Assembly: GCA_964597035.1 (NCBI GenBank)
Contig: CAZQWM010000006.1
Location: 1-64,000 of the forward strand
Reading direction: 5' to 3'
Length of the DNA: 64,000 bases
Origin: Fen-1362 sp964597035
GTDB lineage: Bacteria; Planctomycetota; Phycisphaerae; Sedimentisphaerales; Anaerobacaceae
The notes beneath the pieces are model-generated. The model worked only from the letters and a program-made list of their open reading frames with translations, was not told the DNA's origin and did not search any database. Positions 36,831-45,930 of the stretch are shown here, one piece after another (the first letter of the stretch is position 1; each line of letters starts with the position of its first letter). Made by a program: the position numbers and the translations under genes.

Positions 36831-39800
36831 ATGAGACTTGAAAAAGTTGTTCTCGACGGATTCAAAAGCTTCGCTGACAAAACGGAGTTTGTCTTCTCAT
36901 CTCCCATAACCGGAATCGTCGGGCCAAACGGCTGCGGCAAAAGCAACGTCGTTGATGCCGTCAAATGGGTCTTCGGCGAGCAAAGCGCAAAGAGTCTCCG
37001 CAGCGGTCGTATGGCGGACGTTATCTTCAGCGGCTCGGCCAGCAGAAAAGCCGCCGGCTGCGCAGAAGTAAGTCTGTTTCTCTCTAATACCGACGGCTCC
37101 GTAACGGGCCGGCTGCCCGTCGATGCCGACGAAGTCCAGATTACCCGTCGTATCTATCAAAGCGGCGAAAGTGAATACCGCATTAATAACAAGCTCTGCC
37201 GGCTAAAGGACATCCGCGAGATGTTTATGGATACCGGCGTCGGCGTCAGGGCTTACTCCATTATCGAACAGGGACAAATCGAACGTCTCCTGATGTCCTC
37301 ACCTGTCGAACGGCGGGCCATTTTCGAAGAAGCCGCCGGCATCAGTAAATACAAGGCGCACAAAACCGAGGCATTACGCAAGCTCGAACACACCGAGCAA
37401 AATCTTCTCCGGCTCGCCGATATCCTCGGCGAAGTTGCCAGCCGTCTGCGAAGCGTAAAGCTCGCCGCCGGAAAGGCAAGAAACTACCTACAGTACAGCC
37501 AGCGGCTAAAAGAGCTGCAGGTCAATTACTCGCTCGCCGAATTCGACAAAATCTACAAGACCACCGCGCAGAAAAAAGCTGACCTTGCCGAGACCGAAAA
37601 AATCTTCGCATCCGTTGCCGCCGAGATTGCCAAATACGATGCTGAGTTGAGTCAGACAGGCCACCGGATTATAGAAACCGAAAACGACATCAACCGCACC
37701 GATAACTCCCTCGTCGCCGTCCAGAGCAAAATAGAGCAGCACTTGCAGAGAATCGAATTCCTCCGAGACAGGATAAAAGAGCTTGACCAGAGAAAAAACG
37801 ATGCCGTCGCCAGGGCACATCAGCTTGCCGAGCAGAAAACTGCTTTTGCCGTAGACCTCGAAGATTGCCGCGCACGCCAGACGCAAAATGAAAAATCCCT
37901 CGAACAGTGCTCAGGGGATATCGAGCAAACCCAATCGGCCATCGCCGACGTCAATGCCCGCTGCTCCTCGCTCGAAGCGGAGCTTGAGGACGAAAAATCC
38001 GGAATCATAGATATTGTCCGTCGCACCGCCCAGCTTCACAACGAGCTTCAAAGCATATCGGTCTATCGCTCCAGTCTGTCCTCTCAAAAGGACCGCCTCG
38101 CGGGCCGGGCGCAGGTGGCCCGTGACGAGCTTGAAAAGCTCCTCGCTGAAAAGGCACAGTGCGAGGCGCGCCAAAGTGACATCGAAAACGTCATCGCCGA
38201 CCTGACAAAAAGTCTCGACGCCAAACGCAAAGAATCCGAGTCCTGCGCCCGCCGAATCGATGAGGACCGAAAACGGCTGGCCAACAGCAAAGAGGCCAAA
38301 AGCGCCCTTACCGGCGAGCTTGACGTTCTTACCGATATGGAAAACCGTCGCGAAGGCGTCAAGGCAGGCGCAAAACGAATCCTCGAAAACATCTCACGCT
38401 TTGACTATGTCGAAGGCATCCTCGCCGACATTATCACCGCCAATGTCGATTATGCCGCCGCTGTCGAAGCGGCTCTGGAGGACAGAACCGACGCCGTCGT
38501 CATTTCATCCACAGAAAAGCTCATCGCCGACACCCAGGCAATAGATGAGCTTGATGGCCGTGTCCACTTCATAACTTTGGACAATCTCGCTCCCTTCGTC
38601 GATACCGTCGATGTCTCTACAATGCAGCAGGTCAAAGGCCGGCTCGTTGAGTTCGTAAGTTACCGGCCCGAATACGCTCAACTCGTCTGGTCGCTCTTGG
38701 GCAAAACACTTATCGTTGACTCCGTTGAAGTTGCAGCCTCTCTTTCGCAGCAGCTTGGTCCCGATTATCAGTTTGTAACGCTCAAAGGCCAGTTCCTCTC
38801 AGGCGATTACCTCATTAAGCTCGGACCCCTCGGCCGGGCAGCAGGTCTAATCTCACGCAAGAGCCGACTACGCCAGTTGCAGGACACTATCGCTAATATC
38901 ACCAGTGAGATAGACGCACTCCAGAGTCAAATCGACGATGCTCTCCGCACCGGCGCCCACCTCGAAAAGCTCTGCAAAGACCTCCGCACGGCAGTCTATG
39001 AGGCCAACACCGAAAAAACCCAGATAAGCTCGAAGCTGGCCGCCCTCGAAGACGGCATAAAACGCCTCAGACAGGAACAGCCCCTCATCACCGGCGAAAT
39101 CGACCTGATAGAAACGCAAATCGCACAGTCCGTCCAGAATGAATACCAGTCCAAGCAGAAGCTCGAAGAGCTTGAAGCCGTTAACACCGAACGAAATGAG
39201 CGAATCACTCAGTTGCAAAACGACTATACCGGGCTAAAGACCCAACAGCAGTCGCTCGTGGATAAATTGACCAACCTCAAGGTGTCGCTCGGCCAGATTA
39301 CCGAACACCGACAGTCGCTAAAGCAGACCATTCAGTCTCTCCACAGCCAGCTTCAGGCAAATGCTTCAGCCGTTGCCGCCGCCGAATCCGAAATCAAAAA
39401 TTCCACCGACCAGGCCGACGCCTCCGGGGCCGACATACTCGCCTGCGAATCCACCGTCTCGGAGCTGTTCAGCGAAAAAGACAAACGCCAGCAGGATAGC
39501 TCGACTCTCCACGACAAAATCGAGTCCCTTCTCGCCGAGCAAAAACACTATGACCAGCTCCTCCGCGAAAAACGCGCCCGGCAGGCCGAAATAGAGCAGC
39601 AGATAAACGAGCTTAAAGTCGAGCTTGGGGCGCTCGAAGTCAGGCAGCAGGACCTCGCCGACAGGGTCCGCGACGAGCTGCAAATCGACCTTCTCCAGGC
39701 CTATCAGAGCTATCAGGACGGCTCCGTTGACTGGGAACAGGTCCGCAACGAAATCGCCGAGCTCCGCGGTAAAATCGAACGACTCGGCAACGTCAATCTC

Positions 39801-40409
39801 GACGCAATCACCGAGCAGGACGACCTCGAACAGCGCCACAACTTCCTCTCCACCCAGCTTGAAGACCTAAACTCGAGCAAGGGCCAGTTGCAGCAGCTTA
39901 TCAACCGCCTCAATAAATTAAGCAGGGAAAAATTCAGCGAGACGTTCGAGCTTATCAGAACCAGTTTCCAGGAAATCTTCCGCAAGCTATTCGGCGGCGG
40001 CAAAGCCGACATCATCCTCGAACAAGGCCCCGATATCGACATTCTTGACGCCGGCATCGATATAATCGCAAAACCGCCCGGAAAGGAAACTCGAAGTATC
40101 TCCCTACTCAGCGGAGGCGAAAAGGCTTTGACCGCAATCGCACTGCTCTTTGCAGTATTCAAGACAAAACCTTCGCCGTTCTGCTTCCTCGATGAGGTTG
40201 ATGCAGCACTCGATGAGGCCAATAACGAGCGTTTCGACGCTATGGTAAAAGAATTCCAGAAAGACTCGCAGTTCATCATCATCACCCACTCCAAGCGCAC
40301 TATGAGCATCACCGATATGCTCTACGGCGTAACTATGCAGACCAAGGGCGTCAGCAAGAAAATTTCCGTCAGCTTCGACCACTACGCCGAGGAACCCGCC
40401 GCCGCTTAA
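36831..40409 (+). CDS. smc: Chromosome segregation ATPase SMC
   Basis: A 1192-residue SMC. Walker A GIVGPNGCGKSN is near residue 30, followed by a long coiled coil, a hinge about 523-650 (DYAAAVEAALEDRTDAVV), a second coiled coil, signature SLLSGGEKALTAIALL near 1094 and Walker B FCFLDEVDAALDEAN near 1120. This is the full set for DNA loop extrusion and chromosome compaction. The ScpA and ScpB partners are not in the window. Length is normal. Confidence 0.97.
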   Translation: MRLEKVVLDGFKSFADKTEFVFSSPITGIVGPNGCGKSNVVDAVKWVFGEQSAKSLRSGRMADVIFSGSASRKAAGCAEVSLFLSNTDGSVTGRLPVDADEVQITRRIYQSGESEYRINNKLCRLKDIREMFMDTGVGVRAYSIIEQGQIERLLMSSPVERRAIFEEAAGISKYKAHKTEALRKLEHTEQNLLRLADILGEVASRLRSVKLAAGKARNYLQYSQRLKELQVNYSLAEFDKIYKTTAQKKADLAETEKIFASVAAEIAKYDAELSQTGHRIIETENDINRTDNSLVAVQSKIEQHLQRIEFLRDRIKELDQRKNDAVARAHQLAEQKTAFAVDLEDCRARQTQNEKSLEQCSGDIEQTQSAIADVNARCSSLEAELEDEKSGIIDIVRRTAQLHNELQSISVYRSSLSSQKDRLAGRAQVARDELEKLLAEKAQCEARQSDIENVIADLTKSLDAKRKESESCARRIDEDRKRLANSKEAKSALTGELDVLTDMENRREGVKAGAKRILENISRFDYVEGILADIITANVDYAAAVEAALEDRTDAVVISSTEKLIADTQAIDELDGRVHFITLDNLAPFVDTVDVSTMQQVKGRLVEFVSYRPEYAQLVWSLLGKTLIVDSVEVAASLSQQLGPDYQFVTLKGQFLSGDYLIKLGPLGRAAGLISRKSRLRQLQDTIANITSEIDALQSQIDDALRTGAHLEKLCKDLRTAVYEANTEKTQISSKLAALEDGIKRLRQEQPLITGEIDLIETQIAQSVQNEYQSKQKLEELEAVNTERNERITQLQNDYTGLKTQQQSLVDKLTNLKVSLGQITEHRQSLKQTIQSLHSQLQANASAVAAAESEIKNSTDQADASGADILACESTVSELFSEKDKRQQDSSTLHDKIESLLAEQKHYDQLLREKRARQAEIEQQINELKVELGALEVRQQDLADRVRDELQIDLLQAYQSYQDGSVDWEQVRNEIAELRGKIERLGNVNLDAITEQDDLEQRHNFLSTQLEDLNSSKGQLQQLINRLNKLSREKFSETFELIRTSFQEIFRKLFGGGKADIILEQGPDIDILDAGIDIIAKPPGKETRSISLLSGGEKALTAIALLFAVFKTKPSPFCFLDEVDAALDEANNERFDAMVKEFQKDSQFIIITHSKRTMSITDMLYGVTMQTKGVSKKISVSFDHYAEEPAAA

Positions 40410-40438
40410 TACCCACTTGGAACACCCCTTACTTGTCA

Positions 40439-40458
40439 TTCCCGCGAAAGCGGGAATC
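40439..40458. repeat. Dispersed hairpin repeat (ATTCCCGC/GCGGGAAT)
   Basis: ATTCCCGC, GAAA, GCGGGAAT: an 8-bp stem with a GNRA-type loop, between smc and rmuC. The minus strand translates as the familiar WIPAFAGMT phrase of a common intergenic repeat in many bacteria. It follows the smc stop and may stabilise the mRNA end. Confidence 0.7.
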
Positions 40459-40535
40459 CAAATCAATCCGCAATCTCTTGCCTTTGACGTCCGTTCTATT
40501 AACACCTATAATACATCCCTTTCGAGGACTCAAAA

Positions 40536-41555
40536 ATGGAGCTTGTTCTGCTTGTCATAGCCGTTGTCCTGCTCGTGCTCGTGCTGGCGCTGGTCTATTC
40601 ACTAACCTCTCGCACCAGGGAAAAACTCACAGAGCAGACCTCCGCCGTCGCCGCTCTGCAGCAGCAGCTCGAGGCCGTCCGCACATCCTCCGACACTACC
40701 CGCACCGCCCTGCAGGATTCCCTCCAGAAAGGCCAGGACTCCGTCGCCAAAAATCTGCAATCCAGCGTCGAGACCCTCACTAAGCTGCACAACCAGATTG
40801 GCCAGGTAATCTCAGCCAGCACACATATGCAAAAAGTTGGCGACGAGGTCAAACGCCTCCAGCAAATCTTGGCCAGCCCGAAACTGCGAGGCGGTATGGG
40901 CGAATGGTCGCTCGATAACCTGCTCTCGCAAATCCTCCCACAGGCGGGCTACCAGCTTCAGTATACTTTCAAAGACAATCAAAAAGTAGACGCTCTGGTA
41001 AAGCTGGCCGACTATTCCGTACCCATCGACGCCAAGTTTCCGCTCGAAAATTTCGAGCAGCTCCAAAAAGCCGAGACCGACGACCAGCGAACGCGTTTGA
41101 GAAGGCAGTTTCACAATGACGTAATCAGGCACATTGACAAAATCGCCACCTCTTATATCAGGCCGGCCGAAGGAACCGTCGATTTCGCGATGATGTATAT
41201 CCCCGCCGAGAACGTATATTACGAAGCCATCATTCAGTACCCCGACGACGCGAAAAACATCCTCCAGTATTCGCTCGACAAAAAGGTCATCCCCGTAAGC
41301 CCCAATCTGCTTTACGCGTATCTTATGACCGTCGCGATGGGCCTCCAGGGCCTGCAAATCGAAAAACAGGCCGCTGAAATACGAAATAACCTCGCCCGGC
41401 TGAACGCCTCTTTCGCCGATTTCACCGACACCTGGGAAGTCCTCGGCAAACACCTCCGCAACGCATATTCCCAGTATGACGAAGGCCACAAAAAACTCGA
41501 CCGCTTCGCAATACAACTAAACCAGATACAGGCCTCGGAGGAACCAAATGAGTAA
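40536..41555 (+). CDS. rmuC: RmuC-family DNA recombination protein
   Basis: A 339-residue RmuC. An N-terminal membrane helix (LVLLVIAVVLLVLVLALVYSL) is followed by a coiled coil to about residue 105 and the nuclease-like domain with LRGGMGEWSLDNLLSQILP, VPIDAKFPLENFEQLQKA and FAMMYIPAENVYYEAII. RmuC limits inversions between repeats. It lies next to smc and contains, in its final codons, the binding site of the next gene. Confidence 0.95.
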   Translation: MELVLLVIAVVLLVLVLALVYSLTSRTREKLTEQTSAVAALQQQLEAVRTSSDTTRTALQDSLQKGQDSVAKNLQSSVETLTKLHNQIGQVISASTHMQKVGDEVKRLQQILASPKLRGGMGEWSLDNLLSQILPQAGYQLQYTFKDNQKVDALVKLADYSVPIDAKFPLENFEQLQKAETDDQRTRLRRQFHNDVIRHIDKIATSYIRPAEGTVDFAMMYIPAENVYYEAIIQYPDDAKNILQYSLDKKVIPVSPNLLYAYLMTVAMGLQGLQIEKQAAEIRNNLARLNASFADFTDTWEVLGKHLRNAYSQYDEGHKKLDRFAIQLNQIQASEEPNE

Positions 41556-42189
41556 GAATTTAGGAATAGGATTTAGTGAAGTTGTAAGTTTTATTTCAGG
41601 TGCAGCGATAGCTATCTTGGCAGAACCAATAAGAAGATGGGTGTTTAAACCAAAGATAAATGTGCGATTTGAAGAGCATAAAGGGTGTGTTGTTAGGACG
41701 ATAGGGATTTCTCGAACTATGGACCAGCCCATAGATATGTATTATATAAGACTCAGAGTAGTCAATACTCGCCGTTTCATCGCTAAGGATTGCAGTTCTT
41801 ATTTGGTTAATATCGAAAAAGAAGAAGAGGGAAAATTTTCAAAAACCGAGTATTGCGATAGTATTCCATTGGCTTGGTCTTGCCAAGGCGAGAAAGATAG
41901 ATTTGTACCTTTAGACATCCCCAAGGGTGTCAACCAATATATTGATGTACTCAATACAAGAATGTATTCTGACTCGTTCAACCCTCAAATTATGGCCATA
42001 CCATTTCGATACCAACCATTGTTTAAGGAAAAAGGGAAATTCCGTTTTACAGTTGAGGTTTGCGCAGAAAATATAGCTCCCACTAAAACCACTCTTGTTT
42101 TTGAGTGGAATGGTGTTTGGGACAAGTTCACAGTAAACGGACAAAAACCGAACGCCAGGGACGTAACCCTGGGTGAAACCCAGGGCTAA
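41548..42189 (+). CDS. AT-rich orphan membrane-anchored protein
   Basis: A 213-residue protein with a hydrophobic N-terminus (VVSFISGAAIAILAEPIRRWV) and a soluble, mostly beta domain. It overlaps rmuC by 8 bases and has GGAGG six bases before its ATG. It is clearly more A and T rich and uses more A/T-ending codons than its neighbours, a sign of transfer. The last residues, VTLGETQG, are the translation of a REP hairpin, and the stop codon lies inside this element, so the original C-terminus may be lost. No family recognised. Confidence 0.65.
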   Translation: MSKNLGIGFSEVVSFISGAAIAILAEPIRRWVFKPKINVRFEEHKGCVVRTIGISRTMDQPIDMYYIRLRVVNTRRFIAKDCSSYLVNIEKEEEGKFSKTEYCDSIPLAWSCQGEKDRFVPLDIPKGVNQYIDVLNTRMYSDSFNPQIMAIPFRYQPLFKEKGKFRFTVEVCAENIAPTKTTLVFEWNGVWDKFTVNGQKPNARDVTLGETQG

Positions 42190-42193
42190 ATAC
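42165..42193 (-). repeat. REP hairpin, left
   Basis: Stem CCCTGGGT and ACCCAGGG with a GAA loop. It ends one base before the transposase ATG and contains the stop codon of the preceding gene. Confidence 0.8.
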
Positions 42194-42194
42194 A

Positions 42195-42644
42195 ATGCCA
42201 AGAACACTTGGATATATGCTGACTTGGACTACTTATGGAACCTGGCTTCAGGGCAATAAACGTGGCTATGTAAAGAAGGGCAAAACATTGCCCGGCGATG
42301 ATAAATTGTTGGAGGCAAATAAAAACGCACAGTCAGGCCGGACTATTCGACTAACTCCTCAACAGAAAAAGATTGTCCACGATGCGATTACAAAACAGGC
42401 AAATGAAATCGGCCAAAAAGTTCTTGCGCTTTCAGTTTGCTCTAATCACGTTCACCTTGTCGCCGAGTATATTCCAAAACCGGTCAGCCGGGTCGTTGCG
42501 TATTATAAAAAGGCGGGCCGGCTGGCGTTAAAGGAACATGGTTTTGACGGCAGACTCTGGACAATAGGTTACGATAAGAGATTTTGTTTTGACCAGAAGA
42601 TGCTCTGGAAGAAAATAGATTACGTGAATCAACACACAAAATAG
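42195..42644 (+). CDS. REP-associated tyrosine transposase (RAYT)
   Basis: A 149-residue Y1 transposase. The HUH motif is NHVHLVA (His85 and His87) and the catalytic Tyr is likely in VAYYKKAG (about 103-104). The N-terminal GYMLTWTTYGTWLQGNKRGYV is the family hallmark. It is a little shorter than typical family members and appears intact. It has no visible ribosome binding site, since the left hairpin ends next to the start. It would cut and join REP hairpins as single-strand DNA. Confidence 0.9.
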   Translation: MPRTLGYMLTWTTYGTWLQGNKRGYVKKGKTLPGDDKLLEANKNAQSGRTIRLTPQQKKIVHDAITKQANEIGQKVLALSVCSNHVHLVAEYIPKPVSRVVAYYKKAGRLALKEHGFDGRLWTIGYDKRFCFDQKMLWKKIDYVNQHTK

Positions 42645-42672
42645 TATTTAGCCCCCGGTTTCACCGGGGGTT
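42644..42672 (+). repeat. REP hairpin, right
   Basis: Stem CCCCCGGT and ACCGGGGG with a TTC loop, starting at the last base of the transposase stop codon. It shares its GTATTTAGCCC start with the left copy read on the other strand. Confidence 0.8.
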
Positions 42673-42852
42673 GTCAAAAATAGAAGGGACTATATTTATG
42701 AGAGGCGACGGCTATTTTGTCTTCTGGCCTGTCCAGACGGCGCAATCGAGCGACAAAACAGGAACACGGAAAACCGATAAGAGTGCAGACTGATATGTTT
42801 ATTAAATTCATTGTTTGCCCGCCGTATTACAGGCGGAAGGAAGGTCTCAGCT

Positions 42853-45120
42853 ATGAGTAGCAGAAGATTTCTGAGTTTTGCAACTTTGTTCTTTGCGTTG
42901 TTTTTTTCGGGATGTGGCGGTTTATTGGAAACCGACAAGCTTTATGACGGCTTCAGGAGTCCGCCTGCCCAGGCCAGACCCTTTGTCCGCTGGACCTGGT
43001 CAGCCGACCGTCCGACCGAAGACCAAATCATCCGCCGGCTCGACCTTTTCAAACAGGCCGGCTTCGGCGGCATCGAAATTTGTCCGGCGCCCGGGATGCT
43101 CGACAAAGACGGCAACAACCGGCTCAGGTTCACCGCCGACGCCGCGAGCAACTGTCAAATGCTCGTTGACTTGACCCTGCCCGTTGCCGGTCTACCCTTG
43201 CCGCTCACCGAGCAAAGTCAGATTGTTACACTCAGCAAAAAAATGCTCACAGGCCCGGCCACCCATATTGAACACATAGACGACCTCATCAAAATCCCGG
43301 ATGAAGCACGACCAATCACCTCTTCAAAGAAACATCGCCTGCTCTTTTTGCGACTGATACCACGGGACCGCACTACGTTCACTTCCGGCATCAAGCTAAG
43401 AGATAAAGTCGGCCCGGACGGCTCAGTCGAATTCGAAGTTCCCGATGGTAATTACACCCTTTATGCCGGCTTTCAGCACGTGGGCTTTACTCAGACCGGC
43501 AAAGATGCCGCCGGCCCCGTCCTCGACCATCTAAACGTCCAGGCCGTCGATAAATATTTCAACAATATCTCCACAAAGCTCGCACCTATGCTCGGCGACC
43601 AAATCGGCGGCCCCATTCATGCCCTCGTTTACCCCGGCGTCGAACTCTCCGGTGCAAACTGGACAACCGATTTTCCTGTTGAGTTTGCGCAGCGACGTGG
43701 CTACGACATAATCCCTTATTTGCCAGTCCTTTTTGATAACGGCATCCCCATAGAAGGGACCCGTTTCTACGAAATTGTCCGCCGAAGCCGATATGATTTC
43801 TACACCACTCTGGCCGAGCTTTTCCACGAACGCTTCATCGCGACCTTCAACAATTTCTGTCACGATAACGGCCTGCTTTGCCGGCTCCGGGCCGCGGGCG
43901 ATTCCCAGTTCATCGACATACTCAACGGTGCTATGCTGCCTGATATCCCTCAGGGCCGAATCGCCGTCGTATCAGGCGAACAATTCAGCGACCCCAACCG
44001 CCTTTATTGCATCGAGAATAAAATCGCTTCTTCTGCCGCCCATCTCACCGGCAAATCCATCGTGGATTGCGAGCTGATGGCCGGCAGCGCCGTCGAATCG
44101 TCGCAGTTTCCGCGGGACCTCGACGCCGCTGACAATCTCTGTTTTGCATCAGGTGCCAATCACTCCGTGCTGAATATCTATGGTAGCACCTCCCTGCATG
44201 ATTCAGCCCGGCTCGACACATTTTTTGACGAATCTAATTCCTTACTTCTTAAAAAGTGGACCGAACGCAACGCCCGGTTGTCTTATCTGTTCCAGAACTC
44301 CAAATACCGGGCCACCATCGCCATTCTCTGTCCCACAAGTGAAATCTGGAGCGATTTCGGCCTGAGCAAAGATCAATTCGTCAATTACATCTGGTATATG
44401 TTCCCCCTCTGGCAGGCCTTGGGCAGTATCGGCTACACCACCGACTACGTCAGCGAAAAGGTCATCCAGAAAGCGACCTTTGAGGATGGCCGGCTCCATT
44501 TCGGCTCCCAGGCCTACGATGCACTCATAATTCCCGAGACCTTCTCCGTCGAGCTAACTACCGCCCGGGCGCTTCGCTCTTTTGTCCGGGCGGGCGGCAA
44601 AGTCGCTTTCATCGGTCAGTCGCCCCTCAACGCACCTGGCTTAAAAGAAGTCCTTGAACGCTCCGTCGGCGTCGATGTAACTATCGATTATCTCCGAAGA
44701 AAACATCCCGCGAGAGTTATCTTTCTTCGTCCACCCGACATGGAAAGTGATAATATAATCTCACTGGTTTCCGAACTGACCGAAAGATTCGCTCTCACGC
44801 CCACCGTCAAAATTGCTCCGCCTGCGGACAAGCTTCGCTTTGTTCATTATCTTGCCGACAGCCGCAACATATTCTTCTTCACCAACACTGACCCGGCTGC
44901 ATCCGTTTCCTTCACTGCGCAGTTCGACATCACCAGCAGCACTGCCTGGCAATGGGACCCTGTATCAGCAAATCGCAAACGCTTCCCATCCGGCGGTGAT
45001 AAAAGCCGGCTCGATATCAAGCTAAAGCCGCTCGATTCATTACTACTGGTTTTTGAACCCGACAAGCGCAGTACTAGCCCCGCTATGAAAATCCCTGACG
45101 TAGTGAGGCCCCTGCAATGA
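42853..45120 (+). CDS. GH106-like glycoside hydrolase lipoprotein
   Basis: A 755-residue protein with signal peptide and probable lipobox FFSGC (Cys21). ARPFVRWTWSADRPTEDQIIRRLDLFKQAGFGGIEICP is the N-terminal pattern of GH106-type alpha-L-rhamnosidases, which act on pectin or other rhamnosides. The middle barrel includes GVELSGANWTTDFPVEFAQRRGYD and VSGEQFSDPN, and the C-terminal part has AYDALIIPETFSVE and RAGGKVAFIG (flavodoxin/GATase-like). Start 42853 has AAGG eight bases upstream. The next gene overlaps its stop (ATGA), so they are co-transcribed. The family call rests on the N-terminus. Confidence 0.7.
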   Translation: MSSRRFLSFATLFFALFFSGCGGLLETDKLYDGFRSPPAQARPFVRWTWSADRPTEDQIIRRLDLFKQAGFGGIEICPAPGMLDKDGNNRLRFTADAASNCQMLVDLTLPVAGLPLPLTEQSQIVTLSKKMLTGPATHIEHIDDLIKIPDEARPITSSKKHRLLFLRLIPRDRTTFTSGIKLRDKVGPDGSVEFEVPDGNYTLYAGFQHVGFTQTGKDAAGPVLDHLNVQAVDKYFNNISTKLAPMLGDQIGGPIHALVYPGVELSGANWTTDFPVEFAQRRGYDIIPYLPVLFDNGIPIEGTRFYEIVRRSRYDFYTTLAELFHERFIATFNNFCHDNGLLCRLRAAGDSQFIDILNGAMLPDIPQGRIAVVSGEQFSDPNRLYCIENKIASSAAHLTGKSIVDCELMAGSAVESSQFPRDLDAADNLCFASGANHSVLNIYGSTSLHDSARLDTFFDESNSLLLKKWTERNARLSYLFQNSKYRATIAILCPTSEIWSDFGLSKDQFVNYIWYMFPLWQALGSIGYTTDYVSEKVIQKATFEDGRLHFGSQAYDALIIPETFSVELTTARALRSFVRAGGKVAFIGQSPLNAPGLKEVLERSVGVDVTIDYLRRKHPARVIFLRPPDMESDNIISLVSELTERFALTPTVKIAPPADKLRFVHYLADSRNIFFFTNTDPAASVSFTAQFDITSSTAWQWDPVSANRKRFPSGGDKSRLDIKLKPLDSLLLVFEPDKRSTSPAMKIPDVVRPLQ

Positions 45121-45899
45121 TTTACGAAGACCTCAAGGGCAAAAAAGTCCTCGTTACCGGCTCAAGCTCCGGTATCGGCGCCGCTACCGCTGTCCTGTTC
45201 GCCAAACAGGGCTGCTTTGTCGGCGTCCACTATTTCAAAACCAAATCAGGCGGTGAACAAACTCTGAAGCGAGTTCGAGAACACTCCGACGGCATACTCC
45301 TCAAAGCTGACATCCGCAGCCAAAGACAGGTAACCAAGATAGTCGAGCGCTTCGCAAAAGCCTGCCCGCCGGGGCGGGTCGCCCGCGGAATCGATGCCCT
45401 GATTAATAATGCCGGCGACCTTATCGACCGCCAGCCCTACGAAACCGCTACCGCCGCCTACCACGACGATATATACCAGACCAATGTCCGCTCCATCTTC
45501 TTCGCCACCCAGGCCGCCTTACTGTATCTCAAAAAATCTGCCGGCTGCATCATTAACGTTGGCTCCATTGCCGGCCATCACGGAGGAAGTGTCGGCTCTG
45601 GCATCTATGCCGGTGCGAAAGCCGCCGTCGCCGCCGAAACCATCGCTATGGCAAAAGAGTTCGCCAAATACGGAATCCGGGTTAATTCCGTCATCCCCGG
45701 CCTCATAGAAACACGTTTCCACCAGCGATACAGCTCAGCCGTACGACGCGCAAAAGTCGCTAAACAAACCCCCCTTGGCAGAAACGGCACCGCCGATGAC
45801 ATCGCAAAGGCAATACTTTTTCTCGCAAGCTCCGAAGCCGCGGGCTTTATCACCGGTGAATACATCGCCGTCAATGGCGGCCTATATATGCGGGCGTGA
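45117..45899 (+). CDS. SDR-family oxidoreductase
   Basis: A 260-residue short-chain dehydrogenase. TGSSSGIGAATA is the nucleotide loop, DALINNAG the NNAG motif, INVGSIAG holds the catalytic Ser and YAGAK the Tyr/Lys pair (Y-x3-K); the end GFITGEYIAVNGG is typical. It overlaps the GH106-like gene by four bases. Before DALINNAG there are about eight extra residues, CPPGRVAR, coded by a GC palindrome (45365-45378). The likely role is a sugar or polyol dehydrogenase coupled to the neighbouring hydrolase; this is contextual. Confidence 0.88.
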   Translation: MIYEDLKGKKVLVTGSSSGIGAATAVLFAKQGCFVGVHYFKTKSGGEQTLKRVREHSDGILLKADIRSQRQVTKIVERFAKACPPGRVARGIDALINNAGDLIDRQPYETATAAYHDDIYQTNVRSIFFATQAALLYLKKSAGCIINVGSIAGHHGGSVGSGIYAGAKAAVAAETIAMAKEFAKYGIRVNSVIPGLIETRFHQRYSSAVRRAKVAKQTPLGRNGTADDIAKAILFLASSEAAGFITGEYIAVNGGLYMRA

Positions 45900-45930
45900 G
45901 AACAAAAATCTTTGGGAAGGAAGCTTTGAT

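Larger units (their letters stand above)
42165..42672 (+). mobile_element. REP-transposase unit
   Basis: The transposase gene at 42195-42644 is bracketed by two REP hairpins of 29 bases in opposite orientation (42165-42193 and 42644-42672). Both share GTATTTAGCCC, a TTTCACC core and GGGTT. The hairpins touch the gene's start and stop, so the whole may move as one unit. The arrangement resembles single-strand IS200/IS605-like elements. Confidence 0.75.

Noticed and set aside
40104..40505. A minus-strand frame with the phrase WIPAFAGMT
   Set aside because: The phrase comes from the intergenic hairpin repeat at 40439-40458; the rest is the shadow of smc.
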